A stretch of DNA of 64,000 nt, taken from assembly GCA_038380435.1 (NCBI GenBank), contig JAWZYU010000007.1, positions 23,167,001 through 23,231,000 of the forward strand, read 5' to 3'. The notes under the pieces are model-generated. The model worked only from the letters and a program-made list of their open reading frames with translations, was not told the DNA's origin and ran no database searches. The stretch is from Ryuthela nishihirai. Lineage: Eukaryota > Arthropoda > Arachnida > Araneae > Heptathelidae. Below are positions 21,400-31,939 of this stretch, piece after piece (the stretch's first letter is position 1; the number at the start of each line of letters is the position of its first letter). The translations under genes were made by a program, and so were the position numbers.

Positions 21400-21985
21400 C
21401 TCATGGAGCCAAGGGCTATGAAGTCCAACCAGACTCTGATTTTGTTCTCCAAACACGTCTGTCCTGAGCTACAGCTGTTTCATTTGACCACTAAAAGCCA
21501 ATTCTAACAGAGTTTTGTTTGACATTGTCTATCCACCGCATCTTAGATCTTCCCCTCTTTCTGAGGCCTTTAGGCACACTATTCATAACCCTATTCGGAA
21601 ATCTATAGTTATGCATACGGGCAGCATGGCCAAACCAACGGAGTCTCTGCACAATACACTGCTCAAAGATGGTTACCTACTCCTTTGCCTAACCTCATCA
21701 TTATTTACAAAGTTGAACCACCTAACGCCCAGTATACTGCGTAAGCATCTCGAATCAAAGATATCAAGTTTCCTGTTATCTTGTTTACAAAGGGTCCACG
21801 TTTCATTAACATAACTAACTCTTTTGGAAATAACTAAATTCTTTTCAGTCTAATTTTAGTCTTTAAGTGTATACCCCTATTTCTCCACGCTCTCCATAGA
21901 TCCTTAAAAGTCCCAGCAGCAACTTCTATTCTTCTGTTTATCTCAGCCGCAAATCGCCAGTATCTCTTACCCCCAAGATAATTAA
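21400..21985 (-). pseudogene. LINE reverse-transcriptase C-terminal remnant, copy 1
   Basis: Minus-strand pieces in several frames match the region downstream of the RT core of RTE-like LINEs. They read EINRRIEVAAGTFKDLWRAW, then FDSRCLRSILGVRWFN, RLRWFGHAARM-like, MRWIDNVKQNSVRIG and DRRVWRTKSESGWTS. Order and spacing are as in such elements, but stops and frameshifts break it. Copies at 23917-24570 and 57715-57868 are close relatives. Confidence 0.75.
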
Positions 21986-22436
21986 ACTGATACACCTGAT
22001 GAAATAGCATTCCAAATATTAAGTTCTAGGCTATAAAAGTCATGATATTAAGAAAAATACAGTTGAGTAGATAGTTTAAAGCAGACTCTCGTCAAGATGG
22101 AGGGAAGCACAGTCGATTATTTTCTTAGATCTGATTTAAATTTTTCCTAAATGAAACGCAAAAAATAATTCGGGTTATATTATGGTTCCAACCATCCTCC
22201 GTTTTAGAATAGTCCCTTCATTTTAGCCTTTGTTTTCCTGAAAAATAAAAAAACGTCGTTTTACACAGTTTAGTTAACTGAAGAAATCAGTATTGTTATT
22301 AGTCAACTTGAAAAATGGATTTCTTCATTATGGTCGTTTCCAACCTCTTTCATTGTTCTTTCCATATTTCCGTGTTTCTTTACATCTCCTGCATCCTTCC
22401 ATGTTATTTGCAGTTTTTTTTTACTGTGGTGCTCCT
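21986..22436. other. Non-coding DNA
   Basis: Nothing recognised. Confidence 0.35.
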
Positions 22437-23110
22437 TTCCTTGTGGGCAAAGAACACAAAAAAGTCCTTCGTTGAGTGAAGGAACAAACCAAATTCCTCC
22501 CTTTTGTGCAAGGAACGAAACTAGTCCTATCCTGTCTGCAAGGTACAAAACCGAAATCCTGCTTTGTGTGCAAGTAACAAAGCGAAACTCCTGCCTTGTG
22601 TGCAAGGAAAAGAGCAAAATCCTGCCTTGAGTGCAAAGAACAGGGCAAAATCTTATCTTCTGTATAAAGAACGAAACAAAGGGCACGAGGATGTGTGCTT
22701 CTTTTCTATCCGCTTCTGCGTTCGTGTCTGGTCCTCGGCGCCTTCTAATGCGCTTCTGATTCTTTGTATCCTTACTGCTGTTCTGCATCCTCCTATGTAC
22801 TTCTCCATATCCTTCGAGTTTTCCAGTCCCTTTCTTTCTAGTCCTTTGAGACCTCTCATGTCTTCTGTTCTTTTGAGTGTGTGCATCTACTCCTTTCCAG
22901 TCCTTTGAGTATTGCTTTATTTTTCCCCGCTTCTTTGCATATTTTACAGCTTCCTTACCGATTCTTCGCATTTTTTCGTGCTTTCCTTCCTAGTCCTCTG
23001 TATCTTTCCATTCAGTCTCCCTGATCCTTTACATTCTTCCGTATCATCACATCTGGTCCTTTGCGTCGTCAGTGTCCTACTCTCTGATCCCTTGAGTGTT
23101 TCTGCGTCCT
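22437..23110. repeat. ~31-bp minisatellite and CT-rich diverged repeats
   Basis: 22437-22685 holds about eight units of CCTGCCTTGTGTGCAAGGAA type, about 31 bp long. 22690-23110 is pyrimidine-rich with recurrent TCCTTTGAG and CCTTTC phrases at similar spacing, probably an older part of the same array. An open frame of 222 codons on the minus strand (22303-22971) is created by the repeats; it has no recognisable domain and I do not call it a gene. Confidence 0.7.
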
Positions 23111-23880
23111 TCTTTATTATTAAATAGGGACAAAAAAATAATCAATCAATAATTTATTAAATTCTGTTAACATAAAACAAAAGCACCTATATATAGGATC
23201 ACAGAGTATTACATACAATAGATTATATAAAGTATGAAATATTATGCAATAATAATGACAGATAATATTAAAAATACAATTCGGAATCTTATCCCTGATG
23301 GTTCAAATTCTGAAAAAATAAAAGACAGTCATAAACAACTGATAGATTAAAGTCGCTATCACGATTTCATCAATTATGCAGCAAAGTTTCTGGAACTAAG
23401 GATCAGTCCTTATCAAAAATTTGGAGTAATTTCTAGTCAACGGGATCCACTTAATTTGTGTGAATCCAATTACCAGATTATGGAGAGTAATTGATTATAA
23501 TTCTAAAGCAGAAATTTTATTTGGGGCTAGTCAGGAAGGGTGGGGGGGGGGCTAAAGACATAAGGATTTGAAAATTAATAAATTCATTATTCACGAGATT
23601 ACAAGTTAACTAAAATTTTCACTAAAAATCCAAATTAGGTGAGAACTGGCAATATCTAAATTTACTGTGAATAAGATAAACGACTCTTTCTTACTTCCTT
23701 GCAAAATGCAAAGAAACTGATACTTATTAAAATATTAATAAAACAGGTTTCTACTATTCCATAATGAAAGTCACTACCTGCACTGTTGATAAGTTCAGTG
23801 CCCTATTCTGCCAAAACAATTTTAACCGAAACGAAAATAGTTCCCACCAGTTGATTATCTGCTTTCCATGGCAGGTATTC
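23111..23880. other. Non-coding DNA
   Basis: Nothing recognised; a run of ten G occurs near 23543. Confidence 0.35.
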
Positions 23881-23916
23881 ACGGCTGGGATCATGCCTCT
23901 GCATGATCCCAGCCGT
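23881..23916. other. Perfect 16-bp stem-loop
   Basis: ACGGCTGGGATCATGC, loop CTCT, then GCATGATCCCAGCCGT. It abuts the LINE remnant that starts at about 23917. Confidence 0.85.
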
Positions 23917-24570
23917 TAGACATTCTAACAGAGTTTTGTTTGACATTGTCTACCTACCGCATCTTAGATCTTCCCCTCTTTCTGAGACCTTTAGGCACAC
24001 TATTCATAACCATTTTCGGAAATCTATAGTTATGCATACGGGCAGCATGGCCAAATCAACGGAGTCTCTCTCTGCACAATACACTGCTCAAAGATGGTTA
24101 CCTACTCCTTTGCCTAACCTCATCATTATTTACAAAGTTGAACCACCTAACGCCCAGTATACTGCGTAAGCATCTCGAATCAAAGGTATCAAGTTTTCTG
24201 TTGTTATCTTGTTTACAAAGGGTCCACGTTTCAAAAAATAACTAACTCTTTACCATAACTAAGTCTTAAATAAATACCCCCTCAAGCAGCTGCTTGCCAC
24301 AGAGGTCTGACAGGAGCCTATCAGTTTATATGCCATAGTAGAAGGTCTGTGAGGATGGCAGGACCTCAGCAGAAAAACGACACAAATATCCATGCTTTAT
24401 CCGGGGCTCGAACCCAGGTCCCTTAGATTAGTAGCCAAGCGCGCTAACCACTCGGCCACGGGACGGCTACTCTTTTGGAAAGAACCATATATTTTTCAGT
24501 TTAATTTTAGTGTTTAGTTGTATACCCCTATTTTTCCACACTCTCCATAGATTCTTAAAAGTCCCAGCAC
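23917..24570 (-). pseudogene. LINE reverse-transcriptase remnant, copy 2, split by SINE-B
   Basis: Closely parallels 21400-21985 on the minus strand (same MRWIDNV-type, FDTRCLRSILG and W-rich blocks). It is interrupted by a SINE-B copy at 24268-24467, after which the LINE similarity resumes to about 24570. Confidence 0.75.
24268..24467 (-). mobile_element. SINE-B, full length
   Basis: About 200 bp. On the minus strand it has the head GCCGTCCCGTGGCCGAGTGG, B-box GGTTCGAGCCC, the hairpin region CTGATAGGCTCCTGTCAG and the tail GGGGGTATTTATTT. Inserted into a LINE remnant; its target duplication is not clear. Confidence 0.9.
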
Positions 24571-25683
24571 CAACTAATCCCATTAGTAAAATTACGTTAC
24601 TTCGTTTTTCAAACATTCATCAAACAGCTTTGGTGGACGTTACTTATTTCAAATGTTTTCTTATGTAGAGTTTGATACAGAGAGAATAAAATATTTTATT
24701 CTCTCTGTAAGTGATGAGTTATTTAACAAACATATATAAAAACTGTGAAAATAACAGGTATAATTTTTCAAAAAAAAAAGATATACAGAATTAATCGCAT
24801 CGTAAACTGCAACTAGAAGAAAACTCATCAGCCTTGGAGAATATAGGCTCGCTTTCAAAGAGAATCAAGTTTGTTATTATCCATCATTTGGCATCCTCTA
24901 ACAGTGACAGTTTCACTAATGGGTAATTGGGAAAATGCAAATAGTAATAAGAGTTGACCATCAACAATAAAAAGATAGGAACAGTCAAACAGTGAAATGA
25001 TAACAGAGTGTTTTCTTTATTCACTACTAAAAAATTTGCTCGATGTTGTTGAGATCTTTAACACATTAGTTTGTTGGGGTTTTGTTTTTGATAAATCACG
25101 TATTATTCCAACAAATATTTTTAAATTACAAACTGTCTAAAGTATACGGTAGATTTTCAAAATTTCCATTTCAAAATAGAATTTAAAATTTTAAAATTTC
25201 CAAATAAAAATTTCTATTTAAATTTCTTTAAAACGCTTTTAATTTCTGATAATTTTTAAAGGCACTCTTTATGTTCATTTCGACGTTTTAACTAGAAGAG
25301 CAATATATCGCCTCTGAAGAGGATTATTCGTATTTCCCCTCACCCTCTGGCAGTAAGGGTGCCAATGTAATCCTTTTGGTCATCACACCATATCGCCAAA
25401 ATTTGAAATTTCTCCCATAAACAGATCATTTGTAATGTTCGTTTAAAGTTCATATTTTTTTCAACATTTTCCACCGTTAGAGGGCGTTATCCAAGCTATT
25501 GGGATATTCGAAAAATGCGATTTAATCTTTTATCAATACCTACCCAACACGAAAAAGTGAATTTTTAATTAATCTTAAAACAAAAAAGTAGTCTAAATTT
25601 GAAAATATTTCACTAAAAAACAAAAACAGAGCTCGTTTTTATTATATTTTATTTTTTATTGAAACAAGTTAATAATTTAAAAA
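24571..25683. other. Non-coding AT-rich DNA with one 32-bp palindrome
   Basis: The only structure seen is a perfect palindrome at 24677-24708 (half site ACAGAGAGAATAAAAT). Otherwise nothing recognised. Confidence 0.5.
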
Positions 25684-26590
25684 ATACCTATCTTCCTATA
25701 TACGGCTTAAAAAGTAGAAAATAACGTAAAGCATATCGATGGTGCAATCAGTCACTGAATTCATATTCACTTCAAAGGAAGATAGGGAGCATACAGGAAA
25801 TCAATTTTAATTTTTTTCAATTTATATATATTTTTTCTTTTTTACTAAAAATTCCTATCTTCAGAAACTTTCATTTGATGTATGACTCATAAACATCGAC
25901 AACATTTTTACCTATCTTCCTATTGCTTTTGGCTTTGACATTTCTCGGTTTGTGGATTTGATAAAAAGTTGTTTCATCATATCTTCCGAACGCGATGGAG
26001 AAACTTAATGATTTATGTGTCAAATGAAAGCCTGTGACGTTGGGACTGTCATAGGCTATGAAAAATTCACTTCCCCCCATGTTTTCTTCCCACCTAAAAA
26101 AGGGGGAAACATGAAAACGATTGTTCCCGTATATCTGCTGAATACGAGTGCGGAAAGTAACAAGCTATATCAAATGAAAGCTCGTGACTCGGGGAGTGTC
26201 ATAGGCTATATGAAATTGACCCGTCATGCTTTCTTCACTCTAAAAAAAAGGGAAATATGAAAGCTATTTTTCCGCTATATCTCCAGAACTCGAATGCCGA
26301 AAGTAACAAGCTATACGTCAAACGAATGCTTCTGACGCGACAAATGTCATTAGCTACAAAAACTTTCGCCCCTCCATTCTTTCTTCCCTCCCTGCAAAGG
26401 AGGGGAAATAAGAAAATGATCCCTCCCCTGTATCTCCTGAACGCGAATGCGGAAAGTAACAAGCTATGTGTCAAATGAAACCTTGTTACGCGGCGAGTGT
26501 CATAGGCTTTAAAAACAACTGACCTCCATGCATTCTTCCTTCCTAAAAAATGTGAAATGTGAAAGGCATTCTACTATATCTTCCGAACGT

Positions 26591-26945
26591 GGGTTGGGTT
26601 GGGTTGTTTTACCTCTGAGCGGCACTTTTTTGCACACCATGGGCTAAATGGCCAGGTAACATGGACCCCGAAGGCTCAGAGAAGGTTGGGGGAGGGGACC
26701 CACTGGAACAGCTGTTGGGAGACAGATGGTAGCCTCCCGTCAAGGCCATCCAGCGTGTTCTTTAACGTGCACAGGGTATGGCTCTCCCACACACGGGACC
26801 ACGGCTTAACGTCCCATCCGACGGACGGCGGCCTTTCCAAGCCCATCGGTGTCCCCTACTGACCGTGGGCAGGGCGGGGAATTTTGCGGAGATAAATCTC
26901 AACGCTGACCCAGCTGGGACTCGAACCTGGGGACTACAGATTACG
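26591..26945 (-). mobile_element. SINE-A lacking part of its head, 12-bp target duplication
   Basis: Minus strand, tail at left, broken in the tRNA-like head at GATTACG. CTTCCGAACGTG flanks it at 26580-26591 and 26946-26957, so this is a normal 5'-truncated insertion, not a later deletion. Confidence 0.93.
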
Positions 26946-27302
26946 CTTCCGAACGTGAGGGCTACAGTTGCCAGTTAGGTGTCAAATGAAAGCTCATATA
27001 ATGAAAATATGAATTCAAAATAATTCATTGTCGTAAATTATTTCGAATTTTCTCCCTTTATTCCCCGCCTGATAAAGGGGGAGCAGATTTACGCGGGGTT
27101 CGACTTTAACAAGTCATATCTCAAATTAAAGCTCTTGATGTCTATCAATATCATGGGCTACCTCAAACATGACTCCAAAAGGGAGGGAAAATGTGGTCGA
27201 TGTTTACGAGTCGTATATCAAATGAAAGTGTTTGAAGGTAAGTGTTTTCAGTGACCCACCCACCCACCCAAATATATATATAAATGAATTTTAAAAAATT
27301 TC

Positions 27303-27560
27303 AAAATACCTATCTTGCTATATGGTCTTAAAAAGTGGAAAATAAATCAAAAGCATATCGATGGTGTAATCTGTCATTGAATTCCTATTCACTTCAAAGG
27401 AAGATAGGGCACCAGCAATCTTCCTGTGTAGGTTAATTAATCTGCGCCCAATCTTCCTTTGATGTGAATACGAACTCAGTTATTGATTCACCATCTATAC
27501 GCTTTAGGTTTTTTCCACTTTTTAGGGCCATATAGGAAGATGTGTATTTTTTTAATTCTT
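27303..27560. repeat. ~258-bp hairpin module
   Basis: The left arm (ATCGATGGTGTAATCTGTCA, CACTTCAAAGGAAGATAGGG) is reverse-complemented on the right (CAATCTTCCTTTGATGTGAA, GATTCACCATCTATACGC). Arms of ~110 bp, loop of ~35 bp. Same module as 50013-50268. Confidence 0.85.
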
Positions 27561-27948
27561 TAATTTATTTATATTTTTCCTTTGTTATCTATATTCCTAT
27601 TGCTTTTCGCTTGACATTTGCGATTTGTCAGTCTGTGGATATGTTAAAATGGTTGTTCTACCATATCTTTCGAATGCGATGAGGAAACTTAATCATTTAT
27701 GTGTCATATGGAAAGCTTATGAAGGAGGAAGTGTCATAGGCTACATAGCATTGCCCACCCCCTATGCTTTTTCCACCAAACAGGGGAGAAATATGAAAAC
27801 GATTGTTCCCCTATATCTCCTGAACGCGAATGCGGAAAATAACAAGCTATGAGTCAAATGAAAGCTTGTGACCCGGGGAGTATTATAAGCTATAAAAACT
27901 GGTCCCGCATGCTTTCTTCCCTCCTATAAAACGGAATATATGAGAAAT

Positions 27949-28150
27949 GTGGCCGAGTGGTTAGCGCGCTTGGCTACTGATCTACGGGACCTGGGTTCGA
28001 GCCCCGCGTAAGGCATGGATGTTTGTGTTGTTTTCTGCTGAGGTCCTGCCATCCTCTCAGATCTTCTACTGTCGCATATAAACTGACAGGCTCCTGTCAG
28101 ACCTCTGTGGCAAGCAGCTGCTTGAGGGGGTATTTATTTTTTTTTTATTT
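27949..28150 (+). mobile_element. SINE-B, full length
   Basis: Head TGGCCGAGTGGTTAGCGCG, B-box GGTTCGAGCCC, hairpin CTGACAGGCTCCTGTCAG and a T-rich tail ending in ATTTATTT repeats. Confidence 0.92.
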
Positions 28151-28254
28151 ATTTATATCTACAGAACGAGAATGCCGAAAGTAACCAGTTATACGTCAAA
28201 TGAAAGCTTCTGACGCAGGGAGTGCCATAAGGTATAAAAATTGCCACCCATGCT

Positions 28255-28647
28255 AGGGGCGGGGGTGGCTCAGTCGGTAGCGCGCCAGGCTCGTAATCTG
28301 TAGTTCCCAGGTTCGAGTCCCACCTGGGTCAGCGTTGAGATTTATCTCCGCAAAAATTCCCCACCCTGCCCATGGTCAATAGGGGACACCGATGGGCTTG
28401 GAAAGGCCGCCGTCCGTCGGATAGGACGCTAAGTCGTGGCTCCGTGTGCGGGAGAGCCATACCCTGTGCACGTTAAAGAACACGCTGGATGGCCTTGACG
28501 GGAGGCTACCATCTGTCTCCCAACAGCTGTTCCAGTGGGTCCCCTCCCCCAACCTTCTCTGAGCCTTCGGGGTCCATGTGACCTGGCCATTTAGCCCATG
28601 GTGTGCAAAAAAGTGCCGCTCAGAGGTAAAACAACCCAAACAACCCA
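28255..28647 (+). mobile_element. SINE-A, full length, 12-bp target duplication
   Basis: Complete head and body with a CAACCCAAACAACCCA tail. GCCACCCATGCT occurs at 28243-28254 and 28648-28659. It lies inside one ~150-bp repeat unit. Confidence 0.94.
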
Positions 28648-28702
28648 GCCACCCATGCTGTCTTCCGCCCTAAAAATGGAGAAATATGAAAAAGTCTTCT
28701 GA

Positions 28703-28975
28703 TATACACCGAAGAACAAAAACATTATAGCCACCTGCCTAATATGATGTTGGTCCTTCACATGACTCCAAAACAGCTCTTACCCAGTAAGGCATGGGCG
28801 CTACAAGATTTCTGAAGGTGTCTTGTGGTATCTGGTACCAACACGTTACCAGCAGATCCTTTAACTCTTGTAAGTTGCGTGGTTGAGCCGCCGGAGATGG
28901 ATATGCTGTTCCAACACAAACCACAGATGCTCGATTGGATTGACTGGTCTTAGTTCAGCATCATCAGATTTTAAT
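28703..28975 (-). pseudogene. Tc1-like transposase C-terminal remnant with one end
   Basis: On the minus strand VNPIEHLW, containing the last catalytic glutamate position, is followed after a frameshift by LQELKDLLVTCWYQIPQDTF and then VRAVLESCEGPTSY. This is the usual C-terminus of Tc1-type transposases. After the stop a likely terminal sequence GGCAGGTGGCTATAATG ... TTCGGTGTA ends near 28703. The N-terminal three quarters and the other end are gone. Confidence 0.8.
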
Positions 28976-29162
28976 CAAAGAATTTTGCCATTCAGAGTTT
29001 GGGCGAAGGAGAATTCTAAGAACCAAAAAACGTTTACATCGGCAGATAACATTGTATGCAAAAAAAACATTAATTTCTAGACGACTAGCTCGTTAAAACA
29101 ATTTGATGATGGGCGTTTTTCCAGACCATAATCATCGTTTGGTTCTTTCAGGCAGACTAGTA

Positions 29163-29376
29163 CAGTCGCTCAAAAAAGTATCCGAACACTATGGTTGATT
29201 AGAGAATTCAGAAAAAATATCTGGCAACGATTTTTTTAGAAATCAGTGATCTGGTAACCTTCGTGTCACGTGACACGAAGGTTACCAGATCACTGATTTC
29301 TGAAAAAATCGTTGCCAGATATTTTTTCTGAATTCTCTAATCAACCATAGTGTTCGGATACTTTTTTGAGCGACTG
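29163..29376. mobile_element. 214-bp near-perfect palindromic MITE (Tc1/mariner type)
   Basis: Begins CAGTCGCTCAAAAAAGTATC and ends with its complement, flanked by TA at 29161-29162 and 29377-29378. The two 107-bp halves match except one base (in the TTTTTTTAGAAATC block) and meet at 29269/29270 in GTCACGTGAC. No coding capacity. TA duplications point to a Tc1/mariner transposase acting in trans. Relatives at 42088, 51397 and 55055. Confidence 0.95.
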
Positions 29377-29404
29377 TACACTAACAGACAAGAACAAAAT
29401 CATA

Positions 29405-29925
29405 AAATTTCTATCTGATATTAGTGGAAAGGTAAAATTCAACGCTCCGTAATTCAAAACTTAGATTTATAAGTAAAATTGAGACAAAAGTTAAATTAAA
29501 GATCTATATCATCTATCAAAATCGTGAATTCCAAAAATATTCTGTCTGTATTTAAAGAATTGCCAAAGTTTAATGCTTAATAGTAGCAATGCCAGTCTTA
29601 AGAAATTGATACAAAATTAAGGAACAATGAAAGAATTATTTACAGAAACTCCGAAAATATAGTTTCATTTCAGTGGTTGGAAATAATACTTAATATTTAA
29701 ATTTCAATCAACTTCTGGAATGAATTTCTATTACTGACATTTACTATTGTTAAATATTCAAACTTCCGTAACTCTTTAAATAATGAAAGAATATTCTTGA
29801 CTATCGAAATTAGGAGATTGGATGAAGAGCTTTCAATTATCTTTAGTCACATTTTTCCATTAAGAAAACTGATTTTGGAAGTTATAGAGAGCATTTCGTT
29901 TCGCACTGACATAACAAGGAAATTG
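29405..29925. repeat. Foldback element, ~520 bp, diverged member
   Basis: Left arm 29480-29600 (AATTAAAGATCTATATCATC, TATTTAAAGAATTGCCAAAG) pairs with right arm 29755-29890 (CAAACTTCCGTAACTCTTTA, GAAGTTATAGAGAGC). Lies directly beside the palindromic MITE. Confidence 0.65.
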
Positions 29926-30000
29926 TCTTTTTTTTTTGTCTATCAGTGATTCCCCACCTTTTTGGGTCGAACGCTACCCTTTTTGGGCTGATAAAAAAAT

Positions 30001-30096
30001 AAATAAATACCCCCTCAAGCAGCTGCTTGCCACAGAGGTCTGACAGGAGGCTGTCAGTTTATATGCCATAGTAGAAGGTCTGAGAGGATGGCAGGC
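30001..30096 (-). mobile_element. SINE-B 3' part
   Basis: Tail AAATAAATACCCCCTCAAGC then GCAGCTGCTTGCCACAGAGG and CAGTTTATATGCCATAG, minus orientation, ending at GGATGGCAGG without the head. Confidence 0.85.
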
Positions 30097-30127
30097 CCTA
30101 CTCTCCATTTAATTTTCTAATGCCCCC

Positions 30128-30790
30128 ATGGAAGGATATAATAATAATAATTTATTTCATGCAGTGGGTTACAGTAAAGCCAAGGTACAGGTAATTTTGG
30201 ATATTAATTTAAACGTTCAAGTGACTTGATGCCCCAGTATATTTGAGAAATTAAAAAGAAATAATGATGATAGTACAAAAATACAAACATATTTACAGGA
30301 ATTGCATAATTATTTGATACATATAAACAAAATGAGAAGTTGCACAGACGAAGACAAACTAAAAATATGAAATATGATAGAAAAAAAACATAGTAAACTC
30401 AGGGGGAAGAGAAGGAAGGTTTAAGACAGCAGAGAGTAATATTAAATGAATGAACAGGGGGACAAAAAAAAAGATTGCGGATAATCCAAACAAAGGGCAA
30501 AGATGGGGAGTGGAAATAGGGCTGAGGAGACGTTGTTGGTCAAACGTTTCAATATACTAATAGGAATGGGGTAATATAGTTTTTGAATTTTGTTTTAGAA
30601 TTTAAAGAAGTGATATCGCTCGGTAGAGAGTTCCAAGTTGAGGTTGCTCGAAAGGCAAATGAAATTTCACCATACTTAGCTTTGAAAATCTTCGGAGTAG
30701 GAAACATTTTATTATCAGAGCGAAGGATACTAATCCATGAAACATTCAGTATTCTATTTATTTTTACAGAAACGCTCAAGAAAAAGCCTC
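30128..30790 (-). pseudogene. LINE 3' end (CR1/L2/jockey-like), 5' truncated
   Basis: A minus-strand frame (30779-30549) reads KAKYGEISFAFRATSTWNSL then PSDITSLNSKTKFKNYI, which fits the extreme C-terminus of LINE polymerases (SF..RA...WNSLP..I). A 3' UTR follows and ends near 30128 in an ATTATTATT tail. It lies inside the hAT-like element. Confidence 0.7.
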
Positions 30791-30884
30791 CACAAATGTC
30801 TTAAATTCCCGCGTTGGGAACCACTGGTCTAAATTGCTCTATACGTTTCATTTTAGGACCCCCGCTCTGCTTTCGCTGAGAAAG

Positions 30885-31530
30885 GGGACACTAATGGAAG
30901 GAAGACCGAACTCCATATGAAGACACATTAATCGGTGTGCAAGATATCCTCACCTTGAAACGTTACAGAACACGTTACGTATGGTTGATGAGAGTTACGT
31001 CTGTATCCTAACGTCCTGTGGATCCACTCCCCCCTATTCAACTCCGATATCCTGAGGTCCTTGTGACCTGGGTTGGGTTATCTCTGAGCGGCACTTTCTT
31101 GCACACCATGGGCTAAATGGCCAAGTCACATGGACCCCGAAGGCTCAGAGAAGGTTGGGGGAGGGGACCCACTGGAACAGCTGTTGGGAGACAGATGGTA
31201 GCCTCCCGTCAAGGGCATCCAGCGTGTTCTTTAACATGCACAGGGTATGGCTCTCCCGCACACGGGGCCACGGCTTAACGTCCCATCCGACGGACGGCGG
31301 CCTTTCCAAGCCCATCGGTGTCCCCTACTGACCGTGGGCAGGGCGGGGAATTTTGCGGTGATAAATCTCAACGCTGACGCAGCTGGGACTCGAACCTGGG
31401 AACTACAGATTACGAGCCTGGCGCGCTACCGACTGAGCCACCCCCGCTCCCCTTGTGACCTGACCACTTTGCCTAATGTGTGCACAAAAGTGCGCTCAGA
31501 AGTAAAACAACTCAACCTGATCTCACATCT
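30885..31530 (+). mobile_element. Old SINE-A split by a younger SINE-A
   Basis: 30885-31070 and 31463-31530 together read as a diverged plus-strand SINE-A (GGGGACACTAATGG, AACGTTACAGAACACG-like, CCTTGTGACCTG | ACCACTTTGCC, GTGCGCTCAGAAGTAAAACA). The break coincides exactly with the younger insertion. Confidence 0.8.
31071..31450 (-). mobile_element. Younger SINE-A inserted in opposite orientation, 12-bp duplication
   Basis: Full head, short tail. CCTTGTGACCTG at 31059-31070 recurs at 31451-31462. The duplicated target is itself SINE-A sequence. Confidence 0.92.
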
Positions 31531-31939
31531 GATAACGTTTACTTGCTGTAAATGTCATTTTCCGAGTGTATAATATTTTCTCTTACGTCACATAGTCGGT
31601 TTATCAGCAAAGTGGCGAATAAAATTAAGTATTGAAAACAGTAGTTTTAATTTTCTTTTAGTTTCCCGACCTCCTGAGGGTCCTCAGCTCCATGTTTTAG
31701 GATCATTGCTCTAAATCACTTTGCTAAATCCTTTTCTGTCTAGTACAGAAATTCTGGGCGCGGTCCTTGTTAGAACATTAACATAAATAAATTAAAATGC
31801 CCGAAGTATATCGATCCCTCAACCCACAAGTGATTATTTTATTCCTTTAGCGTGTCTTAAACATTCGTCAACACACTAATCAATATTTTTACAGCTTCAA
31901 AAACACCAAAAGTAAAACCTTTCAGCTTCCTCCGCTACT
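31531..31939. other. Non-coding DNA
   Basis: Nothing recognised beyond a small CTGAGGGTCCTCAG hairpin near 31673. Confidence 0.35.

Larger units (their letters stand above)
25684..28700. repeat. Complex ~150-bp tandem repeat domain with hairpin modules
   Basis: Units carry GCGGAAAGTAACAAGCTAT followed by GTCAAATGAAAGCTYGTGAC. The CAAATGAAAG landmark occurs at 26021, 26171, 26319, 26472 and 26982 (the last after a SINE), so the spacing is about 150 bp. It continues with more diverged units to 28700. Preceding it at 25684-25793 is half of a hairpin module; the full hairpin is at 27303-27560. After each hairpin module the same AT-rich block (CCTATTGCTTTTGGCTTGACA-like, at 25920 and 27597) leads back into the repeats, so hairpin plus array forms a unit of about 1.6 kb present at least twice. 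A related package lies at 49724-50275. SINE-A (26591, 28255) and SINE-B (27949) are inserted. Confidence 0.75.
29944..30826. mobile_element. hAT-like non-autonomous element, invaded by SINE-B and a LINE tail
   Basis: Left end CAGTGATTCCCCACCTTTTT and right end GCGTTGGGAACCACTG fit the CAGTGGTTCCCAA ends of hAT elements. Flanks GTCTAT (29938-29943) and GTCTAAAT (30827-30834) may be a decayed 8-bp duplication. The interior is mostly later insertions. Confidence 0.55.

Noticed and set aside
22303..22971. 222-codon open frame on the minus strand
   Set aside because: Created by the 31-bp minisatellite and CT-rich tract; the product is repetitive and matches no domain.
26599..26978. Recurrent 60-145 codon frames (HFFAHHGLNGQVTWTP and WQIDGGLSKPIGVPY-like peptides) at many places on both strands
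   Set aside because: They are translations of SINE-A copies. They occur wherever that SINE lies, lack constraint and are interrupted in older copies.
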